Shown: positions 1 through 10,644, counted from the first letter of the stretch. The stretch: DNA of 37,585 nt from Chara braunii (GCA_003427395.1 BFEA01000689.1:619823-657407), one strand, 5' to 3'. Numbers and translations are program-made. The notes: a model not told the origin generated them from the sequence alone.

Positions 1-24
1 CGAAAAAAAAAAAATCGACGAAAC

Positions 25-25
25 T

Positions 26-56
<31 letters not shown>

Positions 57-93
57 CAATCAATCGAAGGCGGGGTAGGGCGACCCCGCCCCC

Positions 94-132
<39 letters not shown>

Positions 133-163
133 TATCAATCAATCAATCAATCAATCAATCAAC
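25..163. repeat. (AATC)n microsatellite interrupted by a GC hairpin
   Basis: Two runs of the tetranucleotide AATC flank a GC-rich insert. The insert holds an 8-bp inverted repeat, ggcggggt at 69-76 and accccgcc at 83-90, with a 6-nt loop. The same tetranucleotide recurs at 6128-6245, so it is a common microsatellite in this genome. Confidence 0.95.
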
Positions 164-764
164 GAACAAAAAAAAGAAAAAAAAAAGTGTTTTTTTTTTT
201 TTTTCAATTTCGTTCGATTTCGCCCACACCCCCCCATCCAAAACTTGATCTTTTTCGGTTTTTTTTTGTGTGGTGGGATGGGGCCAGGGATGCGACGCCA
301 CGTGGCGTCTCTAGATTTCCGAAAGTGTCTCCCTCGCGGCCGCCATGTGGCTCCAAAGCCACGCGTCCGTGAGGTCAACGGACTGGCCGCGTCCGCAGAT
401 TCGGCCGCGGATGGCCGCCGCCAAGGGGGATTCATAGAAAACTTTCAATGAGCGCTTCCATTGTTGACTCCGTTAGGTGGCAATACCGCAGGCATCCTCA
501 CATTCTTTCTGCACTCTTCCATTCCCTGCCTGTCGCATCCCAAAGGTCCCCCACTCTTCATACCCCGTGTTTCACCCAACCCCTCCATGGGGGGTCTGAG
601 CTACTTCCCACCTGGCCGAGGGAGTCCGTGATTAGCTTATTACCAAACAGGGGTTGCCTAAAAACTTCCTCCCACCTGTCCAGAACCAATCAGTCGGGGA
701 TTGGGAATTTTCTCCATGTATAAACGTTACTAATGCTCATCCACTAGGTCACCATTCCTGTAAA
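164..764. other. No gene seen; homopolymer tracts and unassigned DNA
   Basis: The stretch has poly-A and poly-T runs near 168-205 and 250-270, then mixed-composition DNA. Short open frames exist but lack recognisable domains or splice context. The part next to 765 may include the 3' untranslated tail of the minus-strand LINE fragment. Confidence 0.5.
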
Positions 765-1289
765 TCATTTCGGAATCCTTGGTAATCTTCGATAACGGTC
801 TTCGAGCCATACCTGATGGTCAATCTCTGGAGGAGCCTTCGGGGCCAGGGCCGCAATCTGTGCCAAAGCAAGAGGAACCCAGAGGGAGGATGGTGGGAAA
901 ATGAGATGTTGGAACCAACGAAAGCTGAGGGTCTGAAACTGTGTGGAGGGGTCCACGATTTCAAGCCCTCTTCCGACTTTGGGATGGATTACTGATTCCC
1001 ATGCTACTCGACTGCTGGTATGGGAGTTGCCACTGTCTCCTCTCCATAGGAAGGCCGCCAGCTGCCTCTTTAGCGCCTTAAGCCCCCCATTGCTCATAGG
1101 TTATAAGATGGCTTTGAACCAGAGAGTGGCTAGTATGACATTATTGATAACAAGGGTCCGCCCAAAAATTGATGTGTGCTTGTTCCTCCAGCTTGCTAGT
1201 TTGGCTTGTGCTGGTCTCACCAGCCACTCATCGTTAGTGATGGGTTTTCCCTTTGCTGTAACTGAAATGTTTTGTATACGTCTTTTCAT
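765..1289 (-). pseudogene. LINE ORF2 C-terminal remnant (post-RT region)
   Basis: Reading the minus strand from about 1289 to 765 gives a protein typical of the region after the reverse transcriptase domain of plant LINEs. It has an ASWRNKHTSIFGRTLVINNV-type thumb segment followed by AAFLWRGD and a WESVIHPKVGRGLEIVDP motif. These match the usual pattern of a FLW box, then W-x-x-V-x-x-P-K and GGLxIxD. A TAA at 1101-1103 interrupts the frame between the two motifs, and the same frame resumes at once. The 5' part is missing. The upstream (higher coordinate) edge abuts a homopolymer at 1289-1312, as if another poly-A-tailed insertion ended there. This is a dead 5'-truncated copy, the usual form for LINEs. 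Confidence 0.75.
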
Positions 1290-1312
1290 TTTTTTTTTTT
1301 TTTTTTTTTTTT
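1289..1312. repeat. Poly-T tract (poly-A on minus strand)
   Basis: A run of T on the plus strand reads as poly-A on the minus strand, immediately 5' of the LINE fragment at 765-1289. It probably marks the 3' tail of a separate retroposed sequence lying in 1313-1570, which I cannot classify. Confidence 0.6.
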
Positions 1313-2072
1313 CTGCCCCGACGAGTACCAGAAAAGATAATACAATGGGACCCAGGCTCGACAAAATTCGGTGCGCAGTGAAAATCAGGGTCGACAAAAA
1401 TAGGCTCGGAGGTAGTGGTGATTTAAGAAAAATAAATAAAAAGGAATAATTGTTGGTGGCCGAAGCGAACACTCGGTACTACCCAACGGGCCCGGCGGTC
1501 TTGAGAACCAAAGCCTCGAGGGTCCTAAGGAAGACGAACCATGTTGATGCCATTGCCAACGTTGACTCATAGGTCAGACACATGAAGTAGGTAGATAACT
1601 TTTGACTAATAGGGCATGTAGCAGATCGGACGAGATGTTGGCGTTGTTGGAGAAGAAACCTCTACAAGGGCATCTACTTAATATTTTTCACATCGGACAC
1701 TGTCTGACTATGGGTTGGAAAATTCTCTGATAAACAGTGTTACCTGCCCAAATATTCGGGTGGGGATTTGAACGCCCCCCAAATATTTTGGGGTTTAGGC
1801 CCTGTCAAACCGTATGTTGGGGCCTTAATTTTAATTATTTCTATTTTTTGTTTTTTGTAAATAAGTTCAGAATAACCTTGAACCTAAACCACCTACCTTA
1901 GACTACCTACAAATTTCCATTTGATTATGTTGGGTGAAAACAAAAACTAAAAATTGTAGAAGATAGGGGGTAATTTTTTTTGGTATGTTCCCTCATTTTG
2001 ACCTTTTCTCTTGAATGTTTTTATAAGATTGCTTGGTTGGTTGATTTGTGTTTAGGGGGTCGTCAACCCCCC
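1313..2072. other. No gene seen; AT-rich intergenic DNA
   Basis: No domain-bearing frame, RNA gene or long repeat was recognised. The sequence becomes AT-rich after about 1800. Confidence 0.5.
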
Positions 2073-2074
2073 GT

Positions 2075-2126
2075 GCACACACACATACGCACGCACACAC
2101 CCACACACCCACACCCATATACGCAT
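2075..2126. repeat. Imperfect (CA)n microsatellite
   Basis: Runs of CACA are interrupted by tacg and ccac variants. It lies just upstream of the dispersed repeat copy at 2188-2417; the second copy of that repeat also has TG/AATC microsatellites upstream. Confidence 0.85.
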
Positions 2127-2187
2127 GGCCTGCAGCAAAAGGTAGGTTTTATTCGCTCGGCAGATGCACAAATGATTAACAGGGACC

Positions 2188-2417
2188 GGGGTTCCGGAAC
2201 CCCAATCCGCAACCCCCACCTCCAACCCCCTCTCCCCTCGGCCGCGGCGGGCCACGGACGACCACGACCCCCGCGGTCATGACAGCTGCCTCACGGCCAC
2301 GGTCGTGGCCGTGGTGATCGGCCGCGAAGGATTCGTAGACTGGCGGTACATTGATGTCGCAGAAAAGGAAGGGGCAAGTACATTGATGTCACATAAAAGG
2401 AAGGGGCAACACAACAG
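2188..2417. repeat. Dispersed GC-rich repeat, copy 1 (with palindromes)
   Basis: About 230 bp that recurs in the same orientation at 6339-6559. Both copies start with a palindrome (ggggttccggaacccc here) and run through a C-rich block, a ggccgcggcgggccacgg block, a cggtcgtggccgtggtgatc block and the motif aaaaggaaggggcaa. Both end at caacacaacag. Copy 1 also holds a 10-bp stem inverted repeat, cacggccacg at 2292-2301 and cgtggccgtg at 2304-2313, with a 2-nt loop, and a duplicated tacattgatgtc motif. No terminal inverted repeats, poly-A or coding capacity were found, so the element class is unknown. Confidence 0.85.
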
Positions 2418-2521
2418 GATGCCAAGAAGCGGTATGCAACAGGTTTGATAGGTGCCTTGTAATTGAAGGTATCAAGATCCCACAACCTGTCCTCCACCCC
2501 CCTCGAGCGAGCTTCAACCCA

Positions 2522-3136
2522 TCATGGTGAGAGAGTGGGGAGAAACGCATTCCGGGTGTACTTATTCACCTTCATCCTATGGTTGGACACGACCGCCTTT
2601 GCCCTCTGCGACCTGCTTTCCGCTAAGATCTTCCTATGGAATTCCTTCTCCGCTTCCGTAAGGGGGAGGGCGTCGTCCTCATCCTCCTTATTGTCAGACA
2701 CATCCACACCCGGTTCAACCGTAGGATCCCTACACACTAAGTTCGAATGAAAATTTAAATCAGCGCGCCAAAGATCAACGATAACTTTTTCCTTCATGGC
2801 AATATCGTTCTGAGTACACAGCTCTACAAGGTCATCCTCCTGCTTTTGGTCGAAGGCCTGAGTGACCAAACGCTTGGAAAGCGCCAGAGAGGCTTGTTTT
2901 TCATGAGCAGCAGTCCACAACAGGTCCGCCCAGTCATTGAAGGTAAGTACAGTAATGAGGGGAGGGGAAGGGGGGGAAACACCCACTGAATGGACTTTCA
3001 CAAACTCAAGGACCCTACTCGGAGCTAAGGAAATCAGCATCTGAGCTGGGCGGGAAGGAGCACGGAACGAATCGAGCCAGACCATGCCTTCACCGAGTAG
3101 ATCCGAGTACCATCCGTTGTTGGAAAACGAAGGCAC
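2522..3136 (-). CDS. Probable last exon of an unknown protein
   Basis: An open frame of 204 codons reads to a TGA at 2522-2524. Upstream of 3136 the minus strand shows a pyrimidine-rich stretch ending in ttatag, a good 3' splice site, directly in front of the frame. There is no ATG at the start, as expected for an internal or terminal exon. The product has a mixed, protein-like composition: an acidic stretch (VSDNKEDEDDALPLTEAEKE) followed by a basic C-terminal tail (SQRAKAVVSNHRMKVNKYTR). I do not recognise a family. It may belong with the hydrophobic exons at 3839-4231 and 4642-4812 on the same strand, but the joins are not established. It could also be a gene relic or a chance frame. Confidence 0.4.
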   Translation of the reverse strand: MPSFSNNGWYSDLLGEGMVWLDSFRAPSRPAQMLISLAPSRVLEFVKVHSVGVSPPSPPLITVLTFNDWADLLWTAAHEKQASLALSKRLVTQAFDQKQEDDLVELCTQNDIAMKEKVIVDLWRADLNFHSNLVCRDPTVEPGVDVSDNKEDEDDALPLTEAEKEFHRKILAESRSQRAKAVVSNHRMKVNKYTRNAFLPTLSP

Positions 3137-3838
3137 CTATAACAGGCACACAACACACCATCATAAAAACAGACCAACACCCAAATGCCCAATGGAGAAT
3201 ATGCACGCAACCAAATCAAGACCACTTCATAAAAGGTGAGAGGTTGATTGATAGGTAACCAATGCAGGAACTAATTTCTCAGAAGGGAAGTCGGAAAAGC
3301 ATGATAGGGACAACAACATGACGAAAGGGAGTCAGACCCCTTCGACGGTAACTATGGGAAAAACCCGAATGTGTCTGTTTGTTTTTCTTTGCGAGTCAAA
3401 CCTCCGCGACTGTGTCACGGCATGTTGTGTCAAAACATCATGCGAGAAAAACGACCCCGGTCAAGCAGTTCTGAGATTACCCTACGAAGAATCTCCACGA
3501 ACACCCTCGATCGAAGTGGAAAAGCTAGGTATTATGCATATTAATCCGTCGGAAACACAAGGGTGAGGAATAGTTATACCATGGCAGAAATTCCTAGACG
3601 GGGGATTTGACATAGATTCCAATCATAGCCATACATTGTGGGAAGGGAGAAGGGGACAGAGGAGAACATGGCAGGCCACAATAATACAACAAAACAAGCG
3701 CATAAATACAAAAACCATGACCAGGCCATCAATCGAAAAATGGATTCACCCAACAACACTCATTTCTTGGAATAAAACTCCTTGGTCGCAAAGTCGCTTC
3801 AAAAGAAGATCCTTCAAACACACCAAACCCCAACTCCG
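3137..3838 (-). other. Possible introns and a further hydrophobic exon
   Basis: Between the two better exons, the minus strand holds a short hydrophobic frame at about 3574-3759 (WSWFLYLCACFVVLLWPAMF) that ends near a possible GGTATA donor at about 3584. Splice sites cannot be fixed by eye. No other feature was recognised here. Confidence 0.25.
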
Positions 3839-4231
3839 TCAACCCAGCTTTGGACTCGAACCTCCAAATTTCCACGAGATGGTACGTCGGCAAGGGGAAA
3901 AGGTCCCGGTATGGACAAGGAACCCCATGATAAACCATCCTCCTAAGAGCTCGACCGTCATGATGGCAGTTGAAGCAAATAAGGCGATCGCCCAGCGTTG
4001 TACGACATCATCAAGGGAGACGGGACAGAACGACTCAAAGATCAGGGGGGGGACAGTGTTCACGATCTTCCATGCAAAGAACAGAGAAGATATGCTTGGG
4101 CCAAGACAGTACAGAAAGGCAGCGCTCATTATTACACAGAGCCAAAAGCGGTTGAGCAACGATCCCTGGAAGACTCCCTCATCCCCACGTAATTCCCACC
4201 AACACTCCGAACCCCCTCGTACCGCCGCCAT
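3839..4231 (-). CDS. Putative exon encoding membrane segments
   Basis: The minus-strand frame from an ATG at 4231 to a stop at 3839 encodes about 130 residues. Two stretches are long enough to span a membrane: one around RFWLCVIMSAAFLYCLGPSI and one around WAIALFASTAIMTVELLGG, separated by a loop with VSLDDVVQRW. The frame lies just downstream (in gene sense) of the homopolymer block at 4241-4345, which would then be intronic. The family is not recognised. It is treated as part of one tentative minus-strand gene with the exons at 4642-4812 and 2522-3136. The hydrophobic pattern over three separate frames on the same strand is the main support. Confidence 0.35.
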   Translation of the reverse strand: MAAVRGGSECWWELRGDEGVFQGSLLNRFWLCVIMSAAFLYCLGPSISSLFFAWKIVNTVPPLIFESFCPVSLDDVVQRWAIALFASTAIMTVELLGGWFIMGFLVHTGTFSPCRRTISWKFGGSSPKLG

Positions 4232-4240
4232 AACGAACCA

Positions 4241-4292
4241 AAAAAAAAAAAAAAAAAAAAACCCCCCCCCCCACCCCCCGAAAAAACCCCCC

Positions 4293-4345
<53 letters not shown>
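4241..4345. repeat. Poly-A / poly-C / poly-A homopolymer block
   Basis: The order is about 21 A, a broken C run, an uninterrupted 27-C run at 4287-4313, and about 32 A at 4314-4345. On the minus strand this is a long poly-G run. Long open frames of poly-Phe and poly-Gly across it are artefacts. Confidence 0.95.
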
Positions 4346-4346
<1 letters not shown>

Positions 4347-4641
4347 GCTTCTCCCGAATCAGAGTAAAAACCCGTAACCTCCACTCCTTGTTGCAGCCCC
4401 TCCACATTACACACCGATCGCTCCTCACTCTCCTTCCCATGTAGCACATGTCAAAAATACTCAACATCTCGCAGCACAACCATCATCGATTTCAAGAACT
4501 TCGAAAAGCGTTCCCAAGAAAACCTCCCACTCCCACCCACTAGACTTCCCTCCGTAATTCAGTACTCGTATAGGCTAGAAAAAAATTCCCCAGCGCAATT
4601 GCCCTCCTCTACCAGCACATAGTCTTGGGATGGTGTTGACA

Positions 4642-4812
4642 TCAAGCCTTGCAGACACGAGGGGGAAAACAAGGGGAAGACGTATTCATGAGTAAGCCCT
4701 TGCTGATACCGACCAAAGCTTCACGGCTGTCCAGAAACGCTAAGAATGACAAAAAGGCGAAGAGGGCGATCAGGGCGACGACGATGCAGTAAGCTACGCC
4801 AAGCTCGTCCAT
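4642..4812 (-). CDS. Putative first exon with signal-anchor-like segment
   Basis: The first ATG in this minus-strand frame is at 4810-4812. It starts MDELGVAYCIVVALIALFAF followed by LSFLAFLDSREAL, a hydrophobic stretch with GC-rich third positions that looks coding. A possible 5' splice site (GGTATC) occurs at about 4710-4705; otherwise the frame runs on to a stop near 4642. No family was recognised. It is likely the N-terminal exon of the tentative membrane-protein gene on this strand. Confidence 0.35.
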   Translation of the reverse strand: MDELGVAYCIVVALIALFAFLSFLAFLDSREALVGISKGLLMNTSSPCFPPRVCKA

Positions 4813-4864
4813 GGCGAAGCGCTCCAAAAATCACTCCTGCAAAACCATTTCGACCTGTTCCTTT

Positions 4865-4940
4865 GACACCAACCACTTATCCCAGGATCCAGCAACAACC
4901 CAGACACCAACCACTTATCCCAGGATCCAGCAACAACCCA
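4865..4940. repeat. 38-bp tandem duplication (2 perfect copies)
   Basis: The unit begins gacaccaaccacttatccca and is repeated exactly once, at 4865-4902 and 4903-4940. The identity of the copies suggests a recent local duplication, or an assembly duplication. Confidence 0.95.
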
Positions 4941-5854
4941 AATCCCATACATACACATCATACCAACGCAACGAGTAGCGATACACATCCAATACACAGC
5001 CAATACAAAGCCGGTACATATTCGTTAAAAAACGTAAGTCACTCCACGCCAAAAAAAAGGGGGGGGGGGAAAGCAACAGAGAGCAAGTATCCGAATTCGG
5101 CCAAGCGGCCCCTATGATGCCGACGCATGGAAGGAGGGAGGTGGATAGGCCCTAAAGTACTCTTCGCCGGCTTCCACCATGCCGGCTCATCAGAGAGCAA
5201 AATCATCCTCCATCACGCTCTGAAAAGGGAACCAAGAGGATACAACCTCAAGAGGTAAGAGACCGATACAAGGGAGTGAAGAGGGAGGGGTTTGGGGTTT
5301 GGGTGGTGGGATCGAGGAGGGGCGTTACCGATGCGCTCACCATGCTCCGAGAGGTGCGCCTGCGATGGAAGGCACTGCTAATGAAAAACACGCCCGAAAC
5401 TCCCGGCAGCCACGACGTTTGGGAACGAAGAAGGCGATCAACACGGCCAAGTGTTCACAGTTATGGAAGGAGGAGCGACAGTACTACAACCCAACGCTGA
5501 TCCGAGCAACTTGTGAGAAGATGCCCTCGGCGAAGGGCGTAGGCCGTCGCTACGAAGAACGAAGAGGATGAATACCCGGTTCCATCAGGTTATTATACAT
5601 CAGCCAAAATGGGGAGAGTCCCTATCGTGGAACCTGTAGACTGATCCGTACCCCCTGTGTGGGTGAGTGTAAGAAAATGCTTCCCAAAGGAAGGTCCTAA
5701 GTGGGGCGGGAAATAACCGGTACGTCGTTTCAATGGGCCGGGTATGACTCCGTATATTTTCATTCCCTTCGGAGGGGGTCTTTTGTGTTTCTTTATTGGG
5801 GGAAGTCCTCAAAAAAAAAAATTTGGGGCATACTTAGGCATCAATTTAATCCGT
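4941..5854. other. No gene recognised
   Basis: Several frames of 60-90 codons overlap on both strands between 5270 and 5570, but none shows a domain or clear splice sites. Upstream exons or the promoter of the tentative minus-strand gene could lie here. Confidence 0.4.
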
Positions 5855-6245
<391 letters not shown>

Positions 6246-6338
6246 AATTGAATCTTTTTTTTTTTTTTTTCACACACCAAACACCATCCCCCCGAAAATC
6301 TACTTTTTTAACTTTTTTTTCATCATGGGGGTAGGGTC

Positions 6339-6559
6339 GGGGTTCTGGAACCCCAATCCGCAACCCCCACCTCCAACCCCCTCTCCCCTCGGCCGCGGCG
6401 GGCCACGGCTGACCACGACCGCCGCAGTCATGACAGCAGCCTCGCGGTCACGGTCGTGGCCGTGGTGATCGCGGCCGTGGAGGATTCGTAGACTGGCGGC
6501 GCAGAAAAGGAAGGGGCAAGTACATTGATGTCACATAAAAGGAAGGGGCAACACAACAG
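6339..6559. repeat. Dispersed GC-rich repeat, copy 2
   Basis: Direct-orientation copy of the repeat at 2188-2417. It starts at the imperfect palindrome ggggttctggaacccc and ends at caacacaacag. It lacks the extra tacattgatgtc motif of copy 1, and its central palindrome is degraded. Confidence 0.85.
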
Positions 6560-7114
6560 AGTCTCAGATGGGCAAAATAAATGCACCCCGGCAACAACAC
6601 AAACGGACGCTGAGTAAAAAAAAGCAATGAAATTACCATGACCGTGATAGAGGCACAGGTGCCATAACTACAGGGGCAAGTCGTGGTGCTAAACCCCGGG
6701 AAAGGGAAAAATAAGAGAAGGGCCAAAGGTTCTATTTCGACTGAAATTGCGTTTCGAAACTTGTGTCATGAGTACATTGTCTTTTCATGTTTTTTCTTGG
6801 CCTTTGCAAACTCAAGACCTGCCAAGTCCAAACTCCGTTCGAAAAGGAAATACCTCAGAAATCACAACAAGTCATGAGAAATCGCATTATTACTCAATAT
6901 ATGGGCAATCTGTTTTCGTTGCCTCTCATAATGTCCCAGTGTCTGAGGGCTTGCCACATCCCTTTTTTTACCAAACAATGGATTGATGATCATTAATCTG
7001 AATCCATTGCCTCTTGGAGCCATTTTCCTCCTTCTTTTGGTTAATAAACCACTAGTACTGCCTAAAGTCGCTGCGGTAAACTAGCAGCGCCGATGATGAA
7101 CGCACCAGCCCATA
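6560..7114. other. No gene recognised
   Basis: AT-rich DNA with no domain-bearing frame, RNA gene or repeat that I could identify. Confidence 0.45.
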
Positions 7115-7346
7115 CCCATACATTGGCGCATCTGTTGGCTAGAAGAGAAGCACTTGTACTCTATTTTTTTTCCGCGGCCAATGTATGGGCCAAGGCCAAG
7201 TACTGGAAGTTTCATCTCTTCGAGTCTATCACAAGAAAAACTCATAATGGATTTATTTTCATTCTCCGCAAAGCACAAATGCTCTGATATTCTCCCACCA
7301 CCTTCCATGCTGGGACTACCTGCATGTTAGGTGGTGGGAAAATATC
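7115..7346. repeat. Two neighbouring hairpins
   Basis: A perfect 13-bp inverted repeat has cccatacattggc at 7115-7127 and gccaatgtatggg at 7177-7189. An 18-bp inverted repeat with one mismatch has gatattctcccaccacct at 7286-7303 and aggtggtgggaaaatatc at 7329-7346. They sit just left of the transposon starting at 7380 and may be remnants of a small foldback element. Confidence 0.6.
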
Positions 7347-8057
7347 AATGACTTTATGAGCTCTAGTATATTAGTATTAGGGTCTCGTTAGACACTCCTA
7401 AAAGTGCCTGTTTTTAGGATTGAGTCTTCGTTGCACGCAATCCTAAATCCAATTTCTAGATCGAAAAAAATGTGAAAACGGCGTTAGGACGAGTCCCAAA
7501 GGATTTGGGATTCCCCAGGCAAAATCGTCCTAAATTTTCCTGTAGCCCCCGACCTACTGAAAAATTTAGGATTCTCGCGTTTCACGGACTCGTTGCGTCG
7601 CACGCATGGCACTGTCGACACTCGTTGGTGGTCCAAAAACGGTCCGTCGAGTCGGTGGTCGAACATCGGCGGTTTTCTGCGGCTCGACGTGGGCAACGGC
7701 TACGAACGGTAGCCGTTGGCAGAGGGGGTAGAGCACGGGGGGGTTTGAGCGGGGGCGGGCTGGCGTCCTTGGTTGACCGTTGGCAAGGCTGCGGGAAGCG
7801 GAGGAGGACGACGATGTGCGCAGGACGACATACCGAGGCGTTTCGGGCAGTGCGTGGGCGCCAACGGTCGATTTTCGAATCGAAGGCAGGCACCTTTGTC
7901 GTCTTCTCTGCTGGTTGTCGGCATATTAAGGTCGAGTGGCCCTATCCCCCGGCATGTCGGAAGACACTTCTGTAGTAGTCGCGTGCAAGGGTGGCTCCCG
8001 AGGTGAATTTGATGGCTGACGTGCAGAGGAGATTGCCTCTGCTGGTACTCGTTGTCG

Positions 8058-8369
8058 TCATCTTCCTGATTGACGTCTTCCTCCACGTGTGTTTGTCACG
8101 CCAGCCGTGGAAACAACATCGCATGAGTAGGGCGTCAACGAAACGGGCGGCAGGGGAACGTCCGATGGCGGGCATGCAAGCACGAGGTAGTAGTCCTTGG
8201 TGGCGTCATCACACAGCCGGAGATCCTCCCATGTTCCGCCAATGCGTCGTTTAATCCACCAACGCGGGGTCTGCTGCGGGAAAATGCCAGACGACAATGC
8301 GGAACACAACTGCACGACTGCTTCGCACGTCGCCACGCAATCCGGCGCTTCGACAACGCTCTGCAACAA
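8058..8369 (-). pseudogene. Transposase N-terminal remnant (PIF/Harbinger-like)
   Basis: The minus-strand frame contains RWWIKRRIGGTWEDLRLCDD followed by ATKDYYL. From memory, this resembles the region ahead of the first catalytic domain in PIF/Harbinger transposases, where an R-x-W-W/F-V-x-x-R stretch precedes a D-D-Y-F segment. After that point the frame turns into low-similarity sequence and no DDE catalytic motifs follow, so the coding region was cut by a deletion. It lies inside TIRs at 7379/9382, which supports a transposase origin. A search of transposon protein libraries would settle the family. Confidence 0.5.
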
Positions 8370-8609
8370 CGCTCTTCGTTTACGGAGCTAAAAATGCATG
8401 TCGCGGGAGGAGGATGACATGTCGCTCATCGTGTTCAGGACAACGACAGTCACCGCCATTGCCACAGCCTCGCTCTCTTCTTCACACAGACCATCTCCAC
8501 AACCGTGAACATCCATCTCCGATAATCGTTCCGCCTGTGCACCGTAACGCGTGTCCACAACCGCCGAAGATGCGCCACCACCTCAACACTGTCGCAGGAG
8601 ACCACGCAC

Positions 8610-8950
8610 GCCGGAGTCGAAGATGCGCCCGCTGCTCCACACTGGCACAAGATACGATGCACGTTGGAGCCGGAGATGCCCCGCTGACGAAGAGCGCTGC
8701 CACAGGAGAATACGCACGCCGGAGCCGAAGACGCGCCCACTGCTCCACACTGCGACAAGAGAGCGCACGCCGTACCCAAAGATGCGCCCGCTGCTCTACG
8801 ACAATGGAAGACAGTACGCATGCCGGAGGTCAAGATGTGGCCACTGCTCTACGATGGTGGAAGACAGTACGCACGCCGGAGGCCTAGATGCGCCCGCTGC
8901 TCTACGATGGTGGAAGACAGTACGCGCGCCGGAGGTGAAGATGCGCCGCC
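8610..8950. repeat. Degenerate 53-bp tandem array inside the transposon
   Basis: Units share atgcgcccgctgctctac and gaagacagtacgc and are rich in gccgga. The motif acgatggtgg and its variants occur at about 8798, 8851 and 8904, giving a 53-bp period; older, more diverged units extend left to about 8610. Open frames across it on both strands are repetitive and not believed to be genes. Confidence 0.8.
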
Positions 8951-9483
8951 GCCGAACATGCCCCCGCTGGTCACCAGTCGCGCAGACTCCAAAGATGGAT
9001 ACCCACACCGAAGGGTTCACCAGCGCCGTCTTTTCTACGTCGCACACGTCGCCTGCCCGTCCTCTGCCCCACCACCCTGCATCCGCCAAATTTCGAATTT
9101 GAATTTTTGAAGTCCCTCGGCTACGCGCGCTTTTCACCGAAGAGCCCTACCCGACGACGGCCCACCGTAGTGTGTACCACGGACACCAGCCAGGAATGGA
9201 CAGACATCGACGACACGGCTGCGTATGCGCATATGAAAATCGGTCGCGGGAAACCTTTTAGGACGAATCCTAAAAGACGATTTTTAGGATTGCGTATAAC
9301 GACACCGCACGAAATCCTAAAAAGCCTTTAGGACTCGTCCTAAGAAATTTAGGATTCTTTTAGGAGTGTCTAACGAGACCCTGTGCTCATCCAGCTCATC
9401 TTTTTTCCTTTTTTTTTTCTCAACATATTGGGAACTTCCTGTATATCATCTCGTAATTGCAACAAGGGTAAGTTTCAAAAATA

Positions 9484-9895
9484 GTGTTCAATCCAGCGGC
9501 CTAGCTCAGTTGGTAAGGCACGCAAGTGGCATTCAGTTGGGTTTGGGTTCAATCCCCATTGGCCTCATGTACCTTCCTGGGCATGCTTGGCGCCCGCCAC
9601 CTAGAGATAGCCCGTTGGTCCCCCCAATTGGCATTAAAAAGCAGTCTCTGCTGATGTTCATAGGGGGAGGGGTACTCAGGGAGGCACAGCGACTGGCCAC
9701 TCAGATGATGCTCGGTCCCTCTGCTACCAGCTGTCCCCTGGCCGGTGCCCCCCAGTGGGGGATCCCTGAAGGCTATCAGGCCACCCTAAGGCTATCAGGC
9801 CACCCTGGGCTGAAAAGGCCACCGTTGTCAGATTAGACACAAGATTGAATTTACCTGGGCTGGTTAGTCCGATGATAATACCTCAAGGCCATCGC

Positions 9896-9931
<36 letters not shown>

Positions 9932-9936
9932 GTTCA
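9484..9936 (+). mobile_element. tRNA-derived SINE, copy 1, with TSD
   Basis: The element body runs from about 9491 to 9929. It starts with a tRNA-like head: tagctcagttgg (A box) at 9502-9513 and gggttcaatcc (B box) at 9545-9555. A conserved body with cttggcgcccgccacctaga follows, and it ends in a 30-nt poly-A at 9900-9929. The flanks gtgttca at 9484-9490 and 9930-9936 are the target-site duplication. It is closely related to the copy at 14910-15384. A SINE is non-autonomous and would be moved by a LINE reverse transcriptase. The head is not a working tRNA gene: it lacks a proper anticodon arm and is followed by element sequence. Confidence 0.9.
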
Positions 9937-10644
9937 CAGCAAACGAACCCCTCAGGAGGCAAAGTCGGGAACCGCTCGAACCGAGATGAACGTGTAGGAT
10001 GATCAGCCAGGCACTAGAGGCTGATATCAACCCTACTGACCGATGGTGTGGAATTCCACGGTAATTGATTGTGATTCCCCTTTTGTTCTTGTTCGGAATT
10101 TGAAGCCAGTTGTACTGACTTTAGTCGATTGCGAACTAGCCCCTCACTCCAGTGACCCCACCATTGCAGAGTCTCATACACGCTTGCTTGTCCTTTTTTT
10201 TTTTTCATTTTTTATTTTTTTTTAATTGCTTTCGGTAGCAATGCCCATTAGTCTAGGCAATGGACACCTCCTCTCTAAAGGGCAAGCCCCGATGGCTGCT
10301 ATGGTGTTGCCAGCAAAGCAGAGAAATTCACCGTTTTCACACTAGATGGACTCTTCCTACGCACAAATAAAGCAAAATTGACACCTGACTATGAGGAAAA
10401 AACAAAGAAATAACTTCAGCTGGGTCATGCTTTAGGGTCTTGATGTTCAATCAGAACTCTAAGAGCACTTTTGCTATGGGCCGAGTTAAACTTCTCAATG
10501 CAAAAGAAACTTGGGCCTTCAGTTTGTTGCAGCCAAGGCGTAAGCCAACTCGGAAGCCAAGTTGGACTCCGCTTGAGTTGCAATATGGTTTGTGAATGAG
10601 TAGGCAACTGGCACCCCCAGGCCACGTTGCTGCAACGTGCCAGC

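Larger units (their letters stand above)
7379..9382. mobile_element. DNA transposon, 2.0 kb, PIF/Harbinger-like, defective
   Basis: The ends are inverted copies of each other for 26 bp. The left end begins agggtctcgttagacactcc at 7379, and the right end is its reverse complement finishing at 9382. Inside both ends the motif taggatt / aatccta recurs many times in both orientations over about 150-200 bp, like subterminal transposase-binding repeats. A minus-strand fragment at 8058-8369 resembles the N-terminal part of PIF/Harbinger transposases. The rest is a degenerate tandem array and no DDE domain is visible, so the element is internally deleted. The left flank is TTA and the right flank TGT, so no clean TSD is seen. 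The same terminal 20 bp occurs at 26226-26685. Confidence 0.8.

Noticed and set aside
25-163. CRISPR-like spaced repeats
   Set aside because: Simple tetranucleotide microsatellite without unique spacers, in a eukaryotic context.
4132-4479. Long frames with poly-Phe and poly-Gly on the minus strand, and poly-Lys/Pro on the plus strand
   Set aside because: They are produced by the A/C/A homopolymer block and change frame with any length error.
9493-9563. A functional tRNA gene at the SINE heads
   Set aside because: A and B boxes are present, but the anticodon arm is not convincing and the head is joined to SINE body within the TSDs.
9366-9836. Frame containing SSGLAQLVRHASGIQ, with a similar one at 14714-15109
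   Set aside because: The similarity comes from the SINE family, not from a conserved protein.
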